Below are positions 40,730 through 49,033 of a stretch of DNA of 50,430 bases, piece after piece. The notes under the pieces are model-generated. The model was not told the origin of the DNA and made no database searches. It saw only the letters and a program-made list of their open reading frames with translations. The stretch spans positions 1 to 50,430 of the forward strand of contig NZ_LGKG01000161.1 of assembly GCF_001294335.1 (NCBI RefSeq). The letters are read 5' to 3'. A program made the position numbers and the translations under genes. Each line of letters opens with the position of its first letter. The first letter of the stretch is position 1. This stretch comes from Streptomyces chattanoogensis (lineage in GTDB: Bacteria > Actinomycetota > Actinomycetes > Streptomycetales > Streptomycetaceae).

Positions 40730-41623
40730 GTGACGGAGCCGGACGGTCCGACTGGATCAACGGTGCCAAGGCGACAACTAGGGCGCATCTTGGGCGAGTT
40801 GCGCGAACGCGCGGGACTCAAGGTGAACGCGGCAGCCAAGCTGTTGGAGCGCTCACCAACAACCATGTGGCGCGTGGAGCAGGGGAAGGTCTCTTCTCGT
40901 GCCGTCGAGGTAAAGGCGATGTGTGATCTTTACGGCGCATCGCCTGCACTCACAGAGGCGCTCGTAGGGCTCGCACACGAAACGAAGGCAAAAGGGTGGT
41001 GGCATGCGTACGGGGATGCGATCCCCGAGGGTTTTGATCTCTACATCGGGCTGGAGGAGGCAGCAACGCACCTTGACTGGTACGAACCGGAGTCGATCCC
41101 CGGACTCCTCCAAACCGACGAGTACGCCCACGCGGTCATTCAAGAAGACAACCCCGACGAAGAACCCGGCGAGATCGCTCGGCGGGTTCAAGTGCGCATC
41201 AAGCGACAGACGCTTCTGACCCGAGTGACACAGCCGCCTACGCTCAACGTGGCGCTCAACGAAGCAGTGTTGAGGCGTCCTGTCGGCGGGAACAACGTGA
41301 TGGCGGGACAACTTCGTCACTTGGGGAAGGTGAGCCACCTACCCACAGTGACCATCAAGGTAGTCCCGTTCAGCGCCGGTTTGCACCGAGGCGTCATGTC
41401 GGGTCAGTTCCAGATTCTCCGATTTCCGCTTACCGGCAATGGGAGAGAAACGGAACCCCCGACCGTCTACGCAGACGGCTACACGGGGGACCTCTACTTG
41501 GACAAGCCCCGAGAGGTTGAACGCTATGACAACGCGTTCCGCGACATCTGGGCCAAGGCAATGCCCGAAGAGGCGTCACAACGCCTGATTCTCGAAATGG
41601 CAGGAAACTATGAACAGGGCTGA
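40730..41623 (+). CDS. XRE helix-turn-helix regulator with DUF5753 domain, Scr1-like (297 aa)
   Basis: The N-terminal HTH is RRQLGRILGELRERAGLKVNAAAKLLERSPTTMWRVEQGK (residues about 14-55). The remainder is DUF5753: GWWHAYGDAIPEGFDLYIGLEEAATHLDWYEPESIPGLLQTDEYA, QTLLTRVTQPPTLNVALNEAVLRRPVGG, HLPTVTIKVVPFSAGLH and TVYADGYTGDLYLDKPREVERY. This family is paired with DUF397 partners in Streptomyces and is described as toxin/antitoxin-like. The GTG start follows GGGGG. The gene has more A/T in third positions than its chromosomal flanks. It overlaps the DUF397 gene by 14 bases. Confidence 0.93.
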   Translation: MTEPDGPTGSTVPRRQLGRILGELRERAGLKVNAAAKLLERSPTTMWRVEQGKVSSRAVEVKAMCDLYGASPALTEALVGLAHETKAKGWWHAYGDAIPEGFDLYIGLEEAATHLDWYEPESIPGLLQTDEYAHAVIQEDNPDEEPGEIARRVQVRIKRQTLLTRVTQPPTLNVALNEAVLRRPVGGNNVMAGQLRHLGKVSHLPTVTIKVVPFSAGLHRGVMSGQFQILRFPLTGNGRETEPPTVYADGYTGDLYLDKPREVERYDNAFRDIWAKAMPEEASQRLILEMAGNYEQG

Positions 41624-41816
41624 CCTGAACCGCGTGACGTGGCGAAAGTCCAGCTACAGCAATGGGCAATCTAGCTGCGTCGAAGTCGCCGACGACTTCC
41701 CCGGAATCATCCCCGTCCGTGACAGTAAGGACCCGCATGGACCGGCGCTGATGTTCTCGGCCGACGGCTGGCTGTCGTTCGTGACCGCTGTCAAGGGTGG
41801 AGAGTTCCACCGCTGA
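41610..41816 (+). CDS. DUF397 domain protein (68 aa)
   Basis: This is a classic DUF397 sequence: VTWRKSSYSNGQSSCVEVADDFPGIIPVRDSKDPHGPALMFSADGWLSFVTAVKGGEF. The gene starts inside the end of the XRE/DUF5753 gene, the usual arrangement, and the two products are thought to act as a regulator/partner pair. The hairpin at 41829-41864 begins 13 bases after the stop. Confidence 0.95.
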   Translation: MNRADLNRVTWRKSSYSNGQSSCVEVADDFPGIIPVRDSKDPHGPALMFSADGWLSFVTAVKGGEFHR

Positions 41817-41828
41817 GACCACAAGCCA

Positions 41829-41864
41829 AACGGCCACCCTCAACCATCACTGAGGGTGGCCGTT
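41829..41864 (+). terminator. Terminator after DUF397 gene
   Basis: A perfect 14-bp stem, AACGGCCACCCTCA (41829-41842) with TGAGGGTGGCCGTT (41851-41864), surrounds the loop ACCATCAC. It follows the DUF397 stop. The left arm repeats 13 bases found in the hairpin at 39322-39357, on the other side of the island. Confidence 0.88.
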
Positions 41865-42154
41865 CGCATGCCCCGGAGCGGCGGAGTGGTTGCGAACCTC
41901 AACCATCGGGCAGAACCTGGGGTCTCTCTACTCCCGCCCTCCCCGCAGGGGGCGGGGGCGGGCCGGGGGCACCGTGGAGGTCCAAGCAGGGCCGCAAACC
42001 GGCACGGCTGACGCTCCGGCTCACCGGCTGACCAAGCCACCGGCGGCCATGCCGCGAGGATTCGCGGGGAGTCATGACACCCCGTCCGTACGCCATTCGG
42101 CGAAAGTTTCCGCGACCGTGGAATGATCCCCGGCCGTCACGCGTTGTGACGACC
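41865..42154. other. Intergenic region between island and oxidoreductase
   Basis: No gene was found. A second, shorter hairpin, CCCGCCC (41933-41939) with GGGCGGG (41950-41956), is present. An open frame starting at 42074 reads in frame into the oxidoreductase, but its first 27 codons are Arg/Pro-rich and lack family similarity. The promoter of the oxidoreductase must lie here. Confidence 0.5.
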
Positions 42155-43081
42155 ATGAAGGCAATCACCGTGAACAGCTACGGCGGCCCCTCGGTCCTCG
42201 AATACACCGACCAGCCCGACCCGAAGGTGGGTCCCGACTCGGTGCTGATCAGGGTCAGGGCGGCCGGCGTCAATCCCGTGGACTGGAAGATCGTCGGCGG
42301 CTATCTGGATGCGCTGATGCACGCCCACTATCCGCTGATCCCCGGGTGGGACGTGGCGGGTGTGGTCGAGGCGGTCGGCGTCGACGCCCCCGAGTACGCG
42401 GTCGGCGACGAGGTCATCGGCTATGTCCGCAAGGACGAGGTCCAGCACGGCACTTACGCCGAGCTGGTCGCCGCGCCCGTACGGACCCTGGCACCCAAGC
42501 CCGCCGCGCTCAGCTGGCAGCAGGCGGCCGGGCTGCCGCTGGCCGGACTGACGGCCTATCAGGCGCTCAAGCGGGTCGGTACGCAGCGGGGCGAGACGGT
42601 CCTGGTGCATGCCGCCGCGGGCGGTGTCGGCTCGCTCGCCGTACAGATCGCGGTGGCCTGGGGCGTCCGCGTCATCGGCACGGCCAGCGAACGCAACCAC
42701 GACTTCCTGCGGTCCCTGGGCGCCGAGCCGGTGACCTACGGTGACGGTCTGGCGGACCGGGTCCGGGCGCTGGCGCCCGAAGGCGTGGACGTGGCGCTGG
42801 ACTTCGTCGGCAACGGCGTTCTGGACGTCTCGCAGCAGCTGCTCAAGGACCGCAGCCGGCTGGTGTCCATCGCCGACGGCGAGGTCGGCGCGAAGGGCGG
42901 CCAGATGGTGTGGGTGCGCCCGGACACCGCCGATCTGACGGCGCTCGCCGATCTCGCGGACGCGGGGAAGCTCACCGTCCCGATCGATGCGGTGTTCCCG
43001 CTGGCCGAGGCGGCCGAGGCGGTCAAGCGCAGCATGTCGGGGCGGTCCCGCGGCAAGATCGTGCTGGAGGTGTCCTCCTGA
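42155..43081 (+). CDS. NADP-dependent quinone-oxidoreductase-like protein, zinc-less MDR family (308 aa)
   Basis: This is a medium-chain dehydrogenase/reductase without zinc ligands. The N-terminal GroES-like domain includes VLIRVRAAGVNPVDWKIVGGYLD and PGWDVAGVVEAVG. The Rossmann nucleotide motif is VHAAAGGVGSLAVQIAVAWG, and the C-terminus RSRGKIVLEV is typical. The expected reaction is NADPH-dependent reduction of quinones or activated alkenes. ATG 42155 (KAITVNSYGG) was chosen from family alignment of the first strand; the binding site is weak. Confidence 0.9.
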   Translation: MKAITVNSYGGPSVLEYTDQPDPKVGPDSVLIRVRAAGVNPVDWKIVGGYLDALMHAHYPLIPGWDVAGVVEAVGVDAPEYAVGDEVIGYVRKDEVQHGTYAELVAAPVRTLAPKPAALSWQQAAGLPLAGLTAYQALKRVGTQRGETVLVHAAAGGVGSLAVQIAVAWGVRVIGTASERNHDFLRSLGAEPVTYGDGLADRVRALAPEGVDVALDFVGNGVLDVSQQLLKDRSRLVSIADGEVGAKGGQMVWVRPDTADLTALADLADAGKLTVPIDAVFPLAEAAEAVKRSMSGRSRGKIVLEVSS

Positions 43082-43160
43082 CGGCGGTCATACCGCAGCC
43101 GCGAGGCGGACGGAGCGGCGCGCCGGACGGGCTCTGTCCGGCGCGCCGTCCGCCGTGCTG

Positions 43161-43514
43161 TCAGGCATCCTGTTTCCGGTCGACGTACTCGAAGACCGAG
43201 CCGTCCGGATGCCGGGCGACGAGGTTCCGCCCGATCGGGGTCGGCAGGGGACCCGCGATGATCTCCGCGCCGACCGCCGTCAGATCGGCGACCGCATCGT
43301 CCACGTCCTTCACGGCGAGGGTCGCCGTGATCTTCCGCAGCACCGACAACTCCGCCTCGGGGCCGCTCATCAGGAAGAAGCACCCGACGGCCGCCACGGC
43401 CACACCGCCGCGCTGAAAACGTATGGCCTCGGCGCCGGTCAGCCGTTCGTAGACGCCGATCGCCGCATCGAGGTCGCCGACACATACCCGCAGTGAGGTC
43501 CCCAGAATGTCCAT
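43161..43514 (-). CDS. VOC/glyoxalase family protein (117 aa)
   Basis: This is a single VOC module: TSLRVCVGDLDAAIGVYERLTGAEAIRF, KITATLAVKDVDDAVADLTAVGAEIIAGPLPTPIGRNLVARHPDGSVFEYVDR. The metal-site His/Glu are only partly conserved, so it may bind rather than convert a ligand. ATG 43514 was preferred to a GTG three codons earlier; TAGGGT upstream is near leaderless -10 spacing and no binding site is present. It is convergent with the oxidoreductase. Confidence 0.85.
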   Translation of the reverse strand: MDILGTSLRVCVGDLDAAIGVYERLTGAEAIRFQRGGVAVAAVGCFFLMSGPEAELSVLRKITATLAVKDVDDAVADLTAVGAEIIAGPLPTPIGRNLVARHPDGSVFEYVDRKQDA

Positions 43515-43556
43515 ACGGGCCACCCTAGTTGGGTGCCCCGTCGGCGCGCAGCGTGA

Positions 43557-44372
43557 TCACACCCGGCACAGGATCTCGCCGTGCAGGACCGCGAACCAGC
43601 CGTCCTCCTGCGCGCCCCACTCCCGCCACGCCCGCGCGATCCGCGCCAGCTCCCCGGCCGTGGCGTGTCCGCCGTCCACCGCGATCCGGGCGTATGACGA
43701 CGAGACCGTGCGGTCCGCCCACAGCTCGCTCCACCAGGACCGCTCCTCCGGGCTGTGGTAGCACCAGGTGGCGGCGGTGGCGGTGACGGCGGACCGGTCG
43801 AAACCGGCCTGGCGGGCCCAGGCGTGCAGCCGTCGTCCGGCATCCGGCTCTCCGCCGTTGGCGCGGGCCACCCGCAGATACAGCTGCTGCCAGTCGGTCA
43901 TCCCCTCGACCTCCGGGTACCAGGTCATGGCCGAGTAGTCCGCATCGCGGACGGCGACGATCCCGCCGGGCCTGGTGACCCGGCGCATCTCGCGCAGCGC
44001 CTGCACGGGATCGCCCACGTGCTGCAGGACCTGATGGGCGTGCACCACGCAGAACGTGTCGTCCGGGTAGTCCAGTGCGTGGACGTCCCCGACCGCGAAC
44101 CGGACGTTCGTCAGCCCGCGCCCAGCGGCCGTGGCGCGCGCCTGATCCAGCACCTCGGGGGCGTGTTCCAGCCCGGTGACCTGCCCGTCCGGCACCAGCG
44201 CGGCCAGGTCGGCGGTGATGGTGCCGGGGCCGCAGCCGATGTCCAGGATCTGCATGTGCGGCAGCAGCGAATCCAGCAGATATCCGGCCGAGTTGGCGGC
44301 GGTGCGCCAGGTGTGGGAGCGCAGTACGGACTCGTGGTGGCCGTGCGTGTAGACGGCGGACTCGTGCGGCAT
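43557..44372 (-). CDS. SAM-dependent methyltransferase, UbiE-like (271 aa)
   Basis: This is a class I methyltransferase. Motif I is ILDIGCGPGTITADLAALVP, the acidic residue after strand 2 is in VTGLEHAPEVLDQA, motif II is VVHAHQVLQHVGDPVQALREMRRVTRPGGIVAVRDADY, and a helical C-terminal cap follows. AAGGAG lies seven bases before ATG 44372. The substrate is unknown. It is not clearly linked to the neighbouring genes beyond strand and proximity. Confidence 0.92.
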   Translation of the reverse strand: MPHESAVYTHGHHESVLRSHTWRTAANSAGYLLDSLLPHMQILDIGCGPGTITADLAALVPDGQVTGLEHAPEVLDQARATAAGRGLTNVRFAVGDVHALDYPDDTFCVVHAHQVLQHVGDPVQALREMRRVTRPGGIVAVRDADYSAMTWYPEVEGMTDWQQLYLRVARANGGEPDAGRRLHAWARQAGFDRSAVTATAATWCYHSPEERSWWSELWADRTVSSSYARIAVDGGHATAGELARIARAWREWGAQEDGWFAVLHGEILCRV

Positions 44373-44449
44373 GGTCGGCTCCTTCGCGTGACCGGGGCAT
44401 GACGTTCACACCGTACGCCGCGGTCTCGCATCATGAGAGTGCCGTCTCG

Positions 44450-45967
44450 CTATTTGAGCGGGAGGCGATAGACCGTCAGGGCCTCGTTCTCCTTCTCCAG
44501 CGTCAACTCCCCGGTGAATGCGGTGACTTCGCCGTCGAACGCCAGGGGCGTGCCCTCCCGGAGCCCGCCCACCCGAAGGCTGCGCAACCGGGCCTCGCCG
44601 AGGACCGGGGAGGTGCGCGGGCTGCCCGTCAGCGCCGCGGCGAGCAGCCGGGTGCGGGCCAGCCGGCCGCCGTGCACCACCCGGACATCGAGCACCCCGT
44701 CCGCCAGGTCGTGCCGCCGTACCGGCGCCAGCCCCAGCCCCCGGTAGTGGCAGTTGCCGGCGAACAGCAGCCACACCGCGCGCCGTCTGCCGTTGATCTC
44801 GACGGTCAACGGCTCGGCGGTACGCAGCACTTCGCACGCCGCCAGCACCCCGGCCGGCCACGCCCCGATCCGGCCCGCCCACTGCTCGCGGATCCGCACC
44901 AGCTCCGGATAGGCCCCGACGGAGAAGGTGTTGAGGAAATACCGGTCCGTCCGGCCCTCCCTGTCCGTCCGGCCCTCCCGGTCCGCCCGCTCCGGCCCGG
45001 ACCGGAAGCGCGCCAGGTCGACGGCGACCGCCTCACCGCTCTCCACGGCGCGGGCCGCCGCCGCGTAGGTCTCGATGCCCAGGTCGTACGCGAAGTGGTT
45101 GTGGGTGCCGCCGGGCAGCACCGCCAGCGGCAGCCCGTGCCGGACCGCGACCGTCGCCGCGGCGTTGACGGTGCCGTCCCCGCCCAGCACACCGAGCGCC
45201 CCACCGCGCCGCCCGGCCAGCTCCGCCGCCTCCTCCAGCACCTCCTCCAGAGGCCGCGCCCACGGTCCGCCGCACCGTACGACCTCGGCAAACGGCAGCA
45301 GCCCGCGCAGCTCCTGGGTCCGGTCCGGGGCCGTCCCGGCCCGCTGCCCCGAGCCGTGGTGCGCGACCACCACCAGACCGCGCCCGCCGGGCAGCGCGGG
45401 CGCGTCCGCGCGCGGCCGGGCCGGCGGGGCCAGCTGGGTGCGGGTCGGGGCAATGCCGCGTACGGCGAATGCGGCACCGGCGCCCAGCGCCGCCCCCGCC
45501 AGGACATCGCCCGGATAGTGCACCCCCGTATAGACACGGGAGAACGCCACCGACACGGCGAGCGGCGCCAGTGCCAGTCCCCACCATTTGTTCTCGAACG
45601 CGACCCCGGTGGCGAAGGCCGCCGCCGAGGCCGCGTGCCCGGACGGGAAGGACGAGGTGAACGGCTGGTGGTGCAGCTGCCGGATCACCGGGACCGCGTC
45701 CAGCAGCGGCCGTGCACGCCGTACGGAGCGCTTGCCCAGCGTGTTCACTGTCGCCGACGCGGCCGCCAGCGAGGCCACTCCGCGCAGCGCGGCCCGGCGG
45801 CCGGGTCTGCCGCCCAGCGCGGCGGCACCGGCCGCGACACCGAACCACAGCAGCCCGTGATTGGCGCTCCGGGACAGCCGCGGCAGCACACGCTGGGCGC
45901 CCGGCCACTCGCGCGAGGCGATCCGGACGAAGGCCAGCCGGTCGAGATGGGACAGCTTCTTCCGCAT
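44450..45967 (-). CDS. Bifunctional PAP2 phosphatase / diacylglycerol kinase-family protein (505 aa)
   Basis: The N-terminal half is a membrane PAP2 phosphatase: KRSVRRARP (79-87), SSFPSGHAAS (PSGH 108-111) and SRVYTGVHYPGDV (143-155) form its three motifs, within hydrophobic helices. The C-terminal half is a diacylglycerol/sphingosine-kinase-like catalytic domain with GVLGGDGTVNAAATVA and LPGGTHNHFAYDLGI. The protein may act on isoprenoid or glycerolipid phosphates on the inner membrane. An 18-bp DNA repeat at 44945-44980 encodes the repeated DREGRT segment between subdomains. ATG 45967 starts the family-conserved N-terminus; an upstream extension is shadow. Confidence 0.9.
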   Translation of the reverse strand: MRKKLSHLDRLAFVRIASREWPGAQRVLPRLSRSANHGLLWFGVAAGAAALGGRPGRRAALRGVASLAAASATVNTLGKRSVRRARPLLDAVPVIRQLHHQPFTSSFPSGHAASAAAFATGVAFENKWWGLALAPLAVSVAFSRVYTGVHYPGDVLAGAALGAGAAFAVRGIAPTRTQLAPPARPRADAPALPGGRGLVVVAHHGSGQRAGTAPDRTQELRGLLPFAEVVRCGGPWARPLEEVLEEAAELAGRRGGALGVLGGDGTVNAAATVAVRHGLPLAVLPGGTHNHFAYDLGIETYAAAARAVESGEAVAVDLARFRSGPERADREGRTDREGRTDRYFLNTFSVGAYPELVRIREQWAGRIGAWPAGVLAACEVLRTAEPLTVEINGRRRAVWLLFAGNCHYRGLGLAPVRRHDLADGVLDVRVVHGGRLARTRLLAAALTGSPRTSPVLGEARLRSLRVGGLREGTPLAFDGEVTAFTGELTLEKENEALTVYRLPLK

Positions 45968-46133
45968 GCGGCACCTTGTACCCCGGCCGGGCACCGGTTC
46001 CACCCCGGCGGGGCACCGGCGCAGCGGGCCGCCGAGGCCGATGCCACCCGTTCGGCGCAATGCCCCCGCTGTCCGCTCGGCGCCGTACGCCGCTGCGGAC
46101 GGGGGCCGCAACCGTCCCCGTCCGGGCCGTACG

Positions 46134-46165
46134 GCCAGGCCGCCGCGCAGCAGCCTGGCTACCAT
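46134..46165 (+). promoter_or_regulatory. Possible promoter/operator of the CYP158-like gene
   Basis: The 313-base gap 45968-46280 has no gene. GCCAGGC (46134-46140) and GCCTGGC (46153-46159) form an inverted repeat directly followed by TACCAT (46160-46165), a plausible -10 on the + strand about 115 bases before the P450 start. No matching -35 is obvious, so the palindrome may be an operator for an activator or repressor. Confidence 0.35.
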
Positions 46166-46280
46166 GCTTGCGAGCGATGAACGGGCGCTTTTCGTGCGCC
46201 CGCGCCCCTGTGCGCCGCGCCCCGGCCTGCCGTCGCGGCCGGCGCATCCGCTCGTCATCCCCTCACTTCGGGAGCTCAGC

Positions 46281-47486
46281 ATGGAACCCGGCCCGAACGT
46301 CTGGAACTGCCCATTCGACTACGCCGAGGCTCTTGAGTTCGATCCGACGCTCAAGCGCCTGCTGACCGAGGAACCGGTCGCCCGTATCCGGCTGCCGTAC
46401 GGGGAGGGCGAGGCATGGCTCGTCACCCGGTACGAGGACGTGCGCACGGTGACCACCGACCGGCGCTTCAGCCGGCATGCCGTCATCGGCCGCGACTTCC
46501 CCCGTATGACACCCGAACCGATCGTCCAGGACGAGGCGATCAACGTGATGGACCCGCCCGCGAGCAGCCGCCTGCGGAGCCTGGTCTCCAAGGCCTTCGC
46601 ACCGCGTCATGTGGAGCGGATGCGGACCCGTACCCAGCGTGTCGTCGACGAACTGCTGGACCGGATGGCCGAGCAGGGCCCGCCCGGCGACCTGATGGAG
46701 AACCTGGCGAACCCGCTGCCGCTGACCACGATCTGCGAGGTCCTCGACATCCCCGAGGCCGACCGCGCGCAGCTGCGCGGCCACGCCCGCACCATGATGA
46801 ACATCAGCCCCGACAACCGGGACAACGCCGTCCGGGCCAAGGCCGATATGCGGGCGTACTTCGCGGAGCTGACCGCACACCGGCGTGCGCACCCGGGCGA
46901 CGACCTGATCAGCGCCCTGGCCACGGCGCGGGACGGCGACGAGATCCTGGACGAGCGGGAACTGACGGTCATGGCCATGGTGCTGCTCATCACCGGCCAG
47001 GACACCACCACCTACGAGATCGGCAACCTCTCCTACACCCTGCTGACCCGGCCCGAGGATCTCGCCATGCTGCGCTCCCGGCCGGAGCGACTCCCGCAGG
47101 CGCTCGAGGAGATGCTGCGGTTCATCCCGTTCCGCAAGGGCGTCGGCATTCCCCGGGTCGCGCTCGAGGACGTGGAGCTGAGCGGGGTGAGGATCCGGGA
47201 AGGGGACATCGTGCATGTCTCCTATCTGACGGCCAACCGGGACCCCCGGAAGTTCGACCGGCCCGACGAGCTGGATCTCAGCCGCGAGAAGCCGCCCCAT
47301 ATGACCTTCGGCTGGGGCGGGCACCACTGCCTGGGTGCCCCGCTCGCCTTCGTCGAGATGGAGGTGGCGCTCGGCACCCTCCTGGACCGCTTCCCCGAAC
47401 TCAAACCGGCGAAGCCGGCCGAGGAGGTGCGCTGGAACGAGACCTCCATCTGGCGCTATCCGCAGGCGCTGCCGGTCCTGTGGTGA
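46281..47486 (+). CDS. Cytochrome P450, CYP158-like (401 aa)
   Basis: P450 motifs: I-helix TGQDTT (239-243 region), K-helix EEMLR (276-280), and the heme loop FGWGGHHCLG with Cys350. The sequences LPYGEGEAWLVTRYEDVR and ALEDVELSGVRIREGDIVHVSYLTANRDP closely follow CYP158 enzymes such as S. coelicolor CYP158A2. Those act on flaviolin or THN-derived naphthoquinones next to RppA. Placement directly before rppA supports oxidative coupling of the RppA product toward HPQ melanin or biflaviolin. ATG 46281 has GGGAG seven bases upstream. No ferredoxin gene is adjacent. Confidence 0.9.
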   Translation: MEPGPNVWNCPFDYAEALEFDPTLKRLLTEEPVARIRLPYGEGEAWLVTRYEDVRTVTTDRRFSRHAVIGRDFPRMTPEPIVQDEAINVMDPPASSRLRSLVSKAFAPRHVERMRTRTQRVVDELLDRMAEQGPPGDLMENLANPLPLTTICEVLDIPEADRAQLRGHARTMMNISPDNRDNAVRAKADMRAYFAELTAHRRAHPGDDLISALATARDGDEILDERELTVMAMVLLITGQDTTTYEIGNLSYTLLTRPEDLAMLRSRPERLPQALEEMLRFIPFRKGVGIPRVALEDVELSGVRIREGDIVHVSYLTANRDPRKFDRPDELDLSREKPPHMTFGWGGHHCLGAPLAFVEMEVALGTLLDRFPELKPAKPAEEVRWNETSIWRYPQALPVLW

Positions 47487-47654
47487 CGGTCGGTGAAGCC
47501 CGCAGCGGCATGCGGACTTCACCCGACTGCCGTACCGTGGCTCGTAAAGCTGATCCACCCCCAGGGGTGTGATCCAGCTGCACAGGGAGAGTTCATTCTT
47601 CGACGGCTGGCCCGCTTGCGTCCCTCCCAGGGGCACCGACTTGGGCCGCCGGAA

Positions 47655-47679
47655 CCGCCGGCACCCTTCGTGCCGGCGG
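47655..47679 (+). terminator. Hairpin between P450 and rppA
   Basis: A perfect 10-bp stem, CCGCCGGCAC (47655-47664) with GTGCCGGCGG (47670-47679), has a CCTTC loop. It is 169 bases past the P450 stop and 84 bases before rppA. It may end the P450 transcript or attenuate read-through into rppA. An imperfect GATCCACCCC/GGGGTGTGATC inverted repeat lies further upstream near 47550-47573. Confidence 0.6.
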
Positions 47680-47762
47680 CTCCCGTCGGCCCCGACACAC
47701 CAGTAAGTCAGAGCTTCCAGGGACTGCACCGAGCGGACCACAGTCTGCTAGGAGCGCATCCC

Positions 47763-48827
47763 ATGGCGGTTCTGTGCAAACCGGCAATCGCGGTACCGGA
47801 ATACATCATCACCAGGGACGACACCCTCGAACTCGCGCGACAGCTGCACTACGACCACCTGCAGCTCAAAAAGGTGCTCCGGCTCATCGAGCACACCGGC
47901 GTGGTCAGACGGCATCTGATCCAGCCCATCGACAAGGTACTGGAACACCCGGGATTCGACGCCCGTAGCGCGGTCTACGAGGAGGAGTCCAAGGCCCGGG
48001 TCCCCGACGTGGTGCGCCGAGCACTCGACCAGGCCGAACTGGAGTCGCGGGACATCGACTTGATCGTGTACGTGTCCTGCACCGGCTTCATGATGCCGGC
48101 CCTGACCGCATGGCTCATCAACACCATGGGCTTCAGATCGGAGACTCGGCAGATACCGATCGCCCAGCTCGGCTGTGCGGCAGGAGGCGCCGCGATCAAC
48201 CGCGCGCACGACTTCTGCCGGGCCTACCCCGACGCCAATGTGCTCCTGGTCGCCTGCGAGTTCTGCTCGCTGTGCTATCAGCCCACCGATCTGGAGGTGG
48301 GATCGCTGCTGTCCAACGGCCTGTTCGGGGACGCGGTCGCGGCCGCGGTCGTCCGGGGCAAGGGCGGCACCGGCGTCCGTTTGGAACGCAACGGCTCCTA
48401 CCTCATCCCGAACACCGAGGACTGGATCTCCTACGCGATCCGCTCCACCGGCTTCCACTTCCAGCTGGACAAGCGCGTCCCCGGCACCATGGAGCCCCTC
48501 GCCCCCGCCCTGCGCGCCGTCGCCGAACAGCAGCACTGGGACGCGGGCGACCTGGACTTCTACATCGTCCACGCCGGCGGTCCGCGCATCCTCGACGACC
48601 TGTGCCGCTTCCTCGAGGTGCCTCCCGAGGCGTTCCGCTTCAGCCGTGCGACGCTCACCGAGTACGGCAACATCGCCAGCGCGGTGGTGCTCGACGCCCT
48701 TGCCCGGATGTTCGACGAGGCATCGGCGCGCGACGGGCAGCGGGGGCTGCTGGCCGGATTCGGACCCGGTATCACCGCCGAGATGGCGCTGGGCACTTGG
48801 TCGTCCGGTCCGGCGGGCGAGGGCTGA
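47763..48827 (+). CDS. rppA: RppA, 1,3,6,8-tetrahydroxynaphthalene synthase (type III PKS, 354 aa)
   Basis: This is a homodimeric cytoplasmic type III polyketide synthase. It condenses five malonyl-CoA to a pentaketide, giving 1,3,6,8-tetrahydroxynaphthalene, which oxidises to flaviolin. The catalytic triad falls exactly where RppA/THNS has it: C138 (AQLGCAAGG), H270 (YIVHAGGP) and N303 (TEYGNIASA). The extra active-site C106 (YVSCTGFMMP), typical of THN synthases, is also present. ATG 47763 has AGGAG eight bases upstream. It lies behind a CYP158-like P450, a classic Streptomyces HPQ-melanin arrangement. Confidence 0.97.
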   Translation: MAVLCKPAIAVPEYIITRDDTLELARQLHYDHLQLKKVLRLIEHTGVVRRHLIQPIDKVLEHPGFDARSAVYEEESKARVPDVVRRALDQAELESRDIDLIVYVSCTGFMMPALTAWLINTMGFRSETRQIPIAQLGCAAGGAAINRAHDFCRAYPDANVLLVACEFCSLCYQPTDLEVGSLLSNGLFGDAVAAAVVRGKGGTGVRLERNGSYLIPNTEDWISYAIRSTGFHFQLDKRVPGTMEPLAPALRAVAEQQHWDAGDLDFYIVHAGGPRILDDLCRFLEVPPEAFRFSRATLTEYGNIASAVVLDALARMFDEASARDGQRGLLAGFGPGITAEMALGTWSSGPAGEG

Positions 48828-49033
48828 GGCGGTGCGCCGCCCGCACCCCTGGCTCGTACGGATGAGCGAACGGATGACCCATACGGCCCCACCCCACCCC
48901 GTCGGCCGCGCCCTCCCCCTTGCCGCTGACGTGTCGCCCCGGTCGCCGCCTACCCCGTCTGCCAAGGTGGTCGAAGTCATCATTCATGTGATGGGCCCAC
49001 GATCGCCTGTCGTCGCGGAGGGTGGAGGTACGG

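Noticed and set aside
39240..42154. The small-gene island as an integrated plasmid or ICE
   Set aside because: No integrase, excisionase, replication or transfer gene and no tRNA were found. Only composition and shared hairpin arms hint at transfer.
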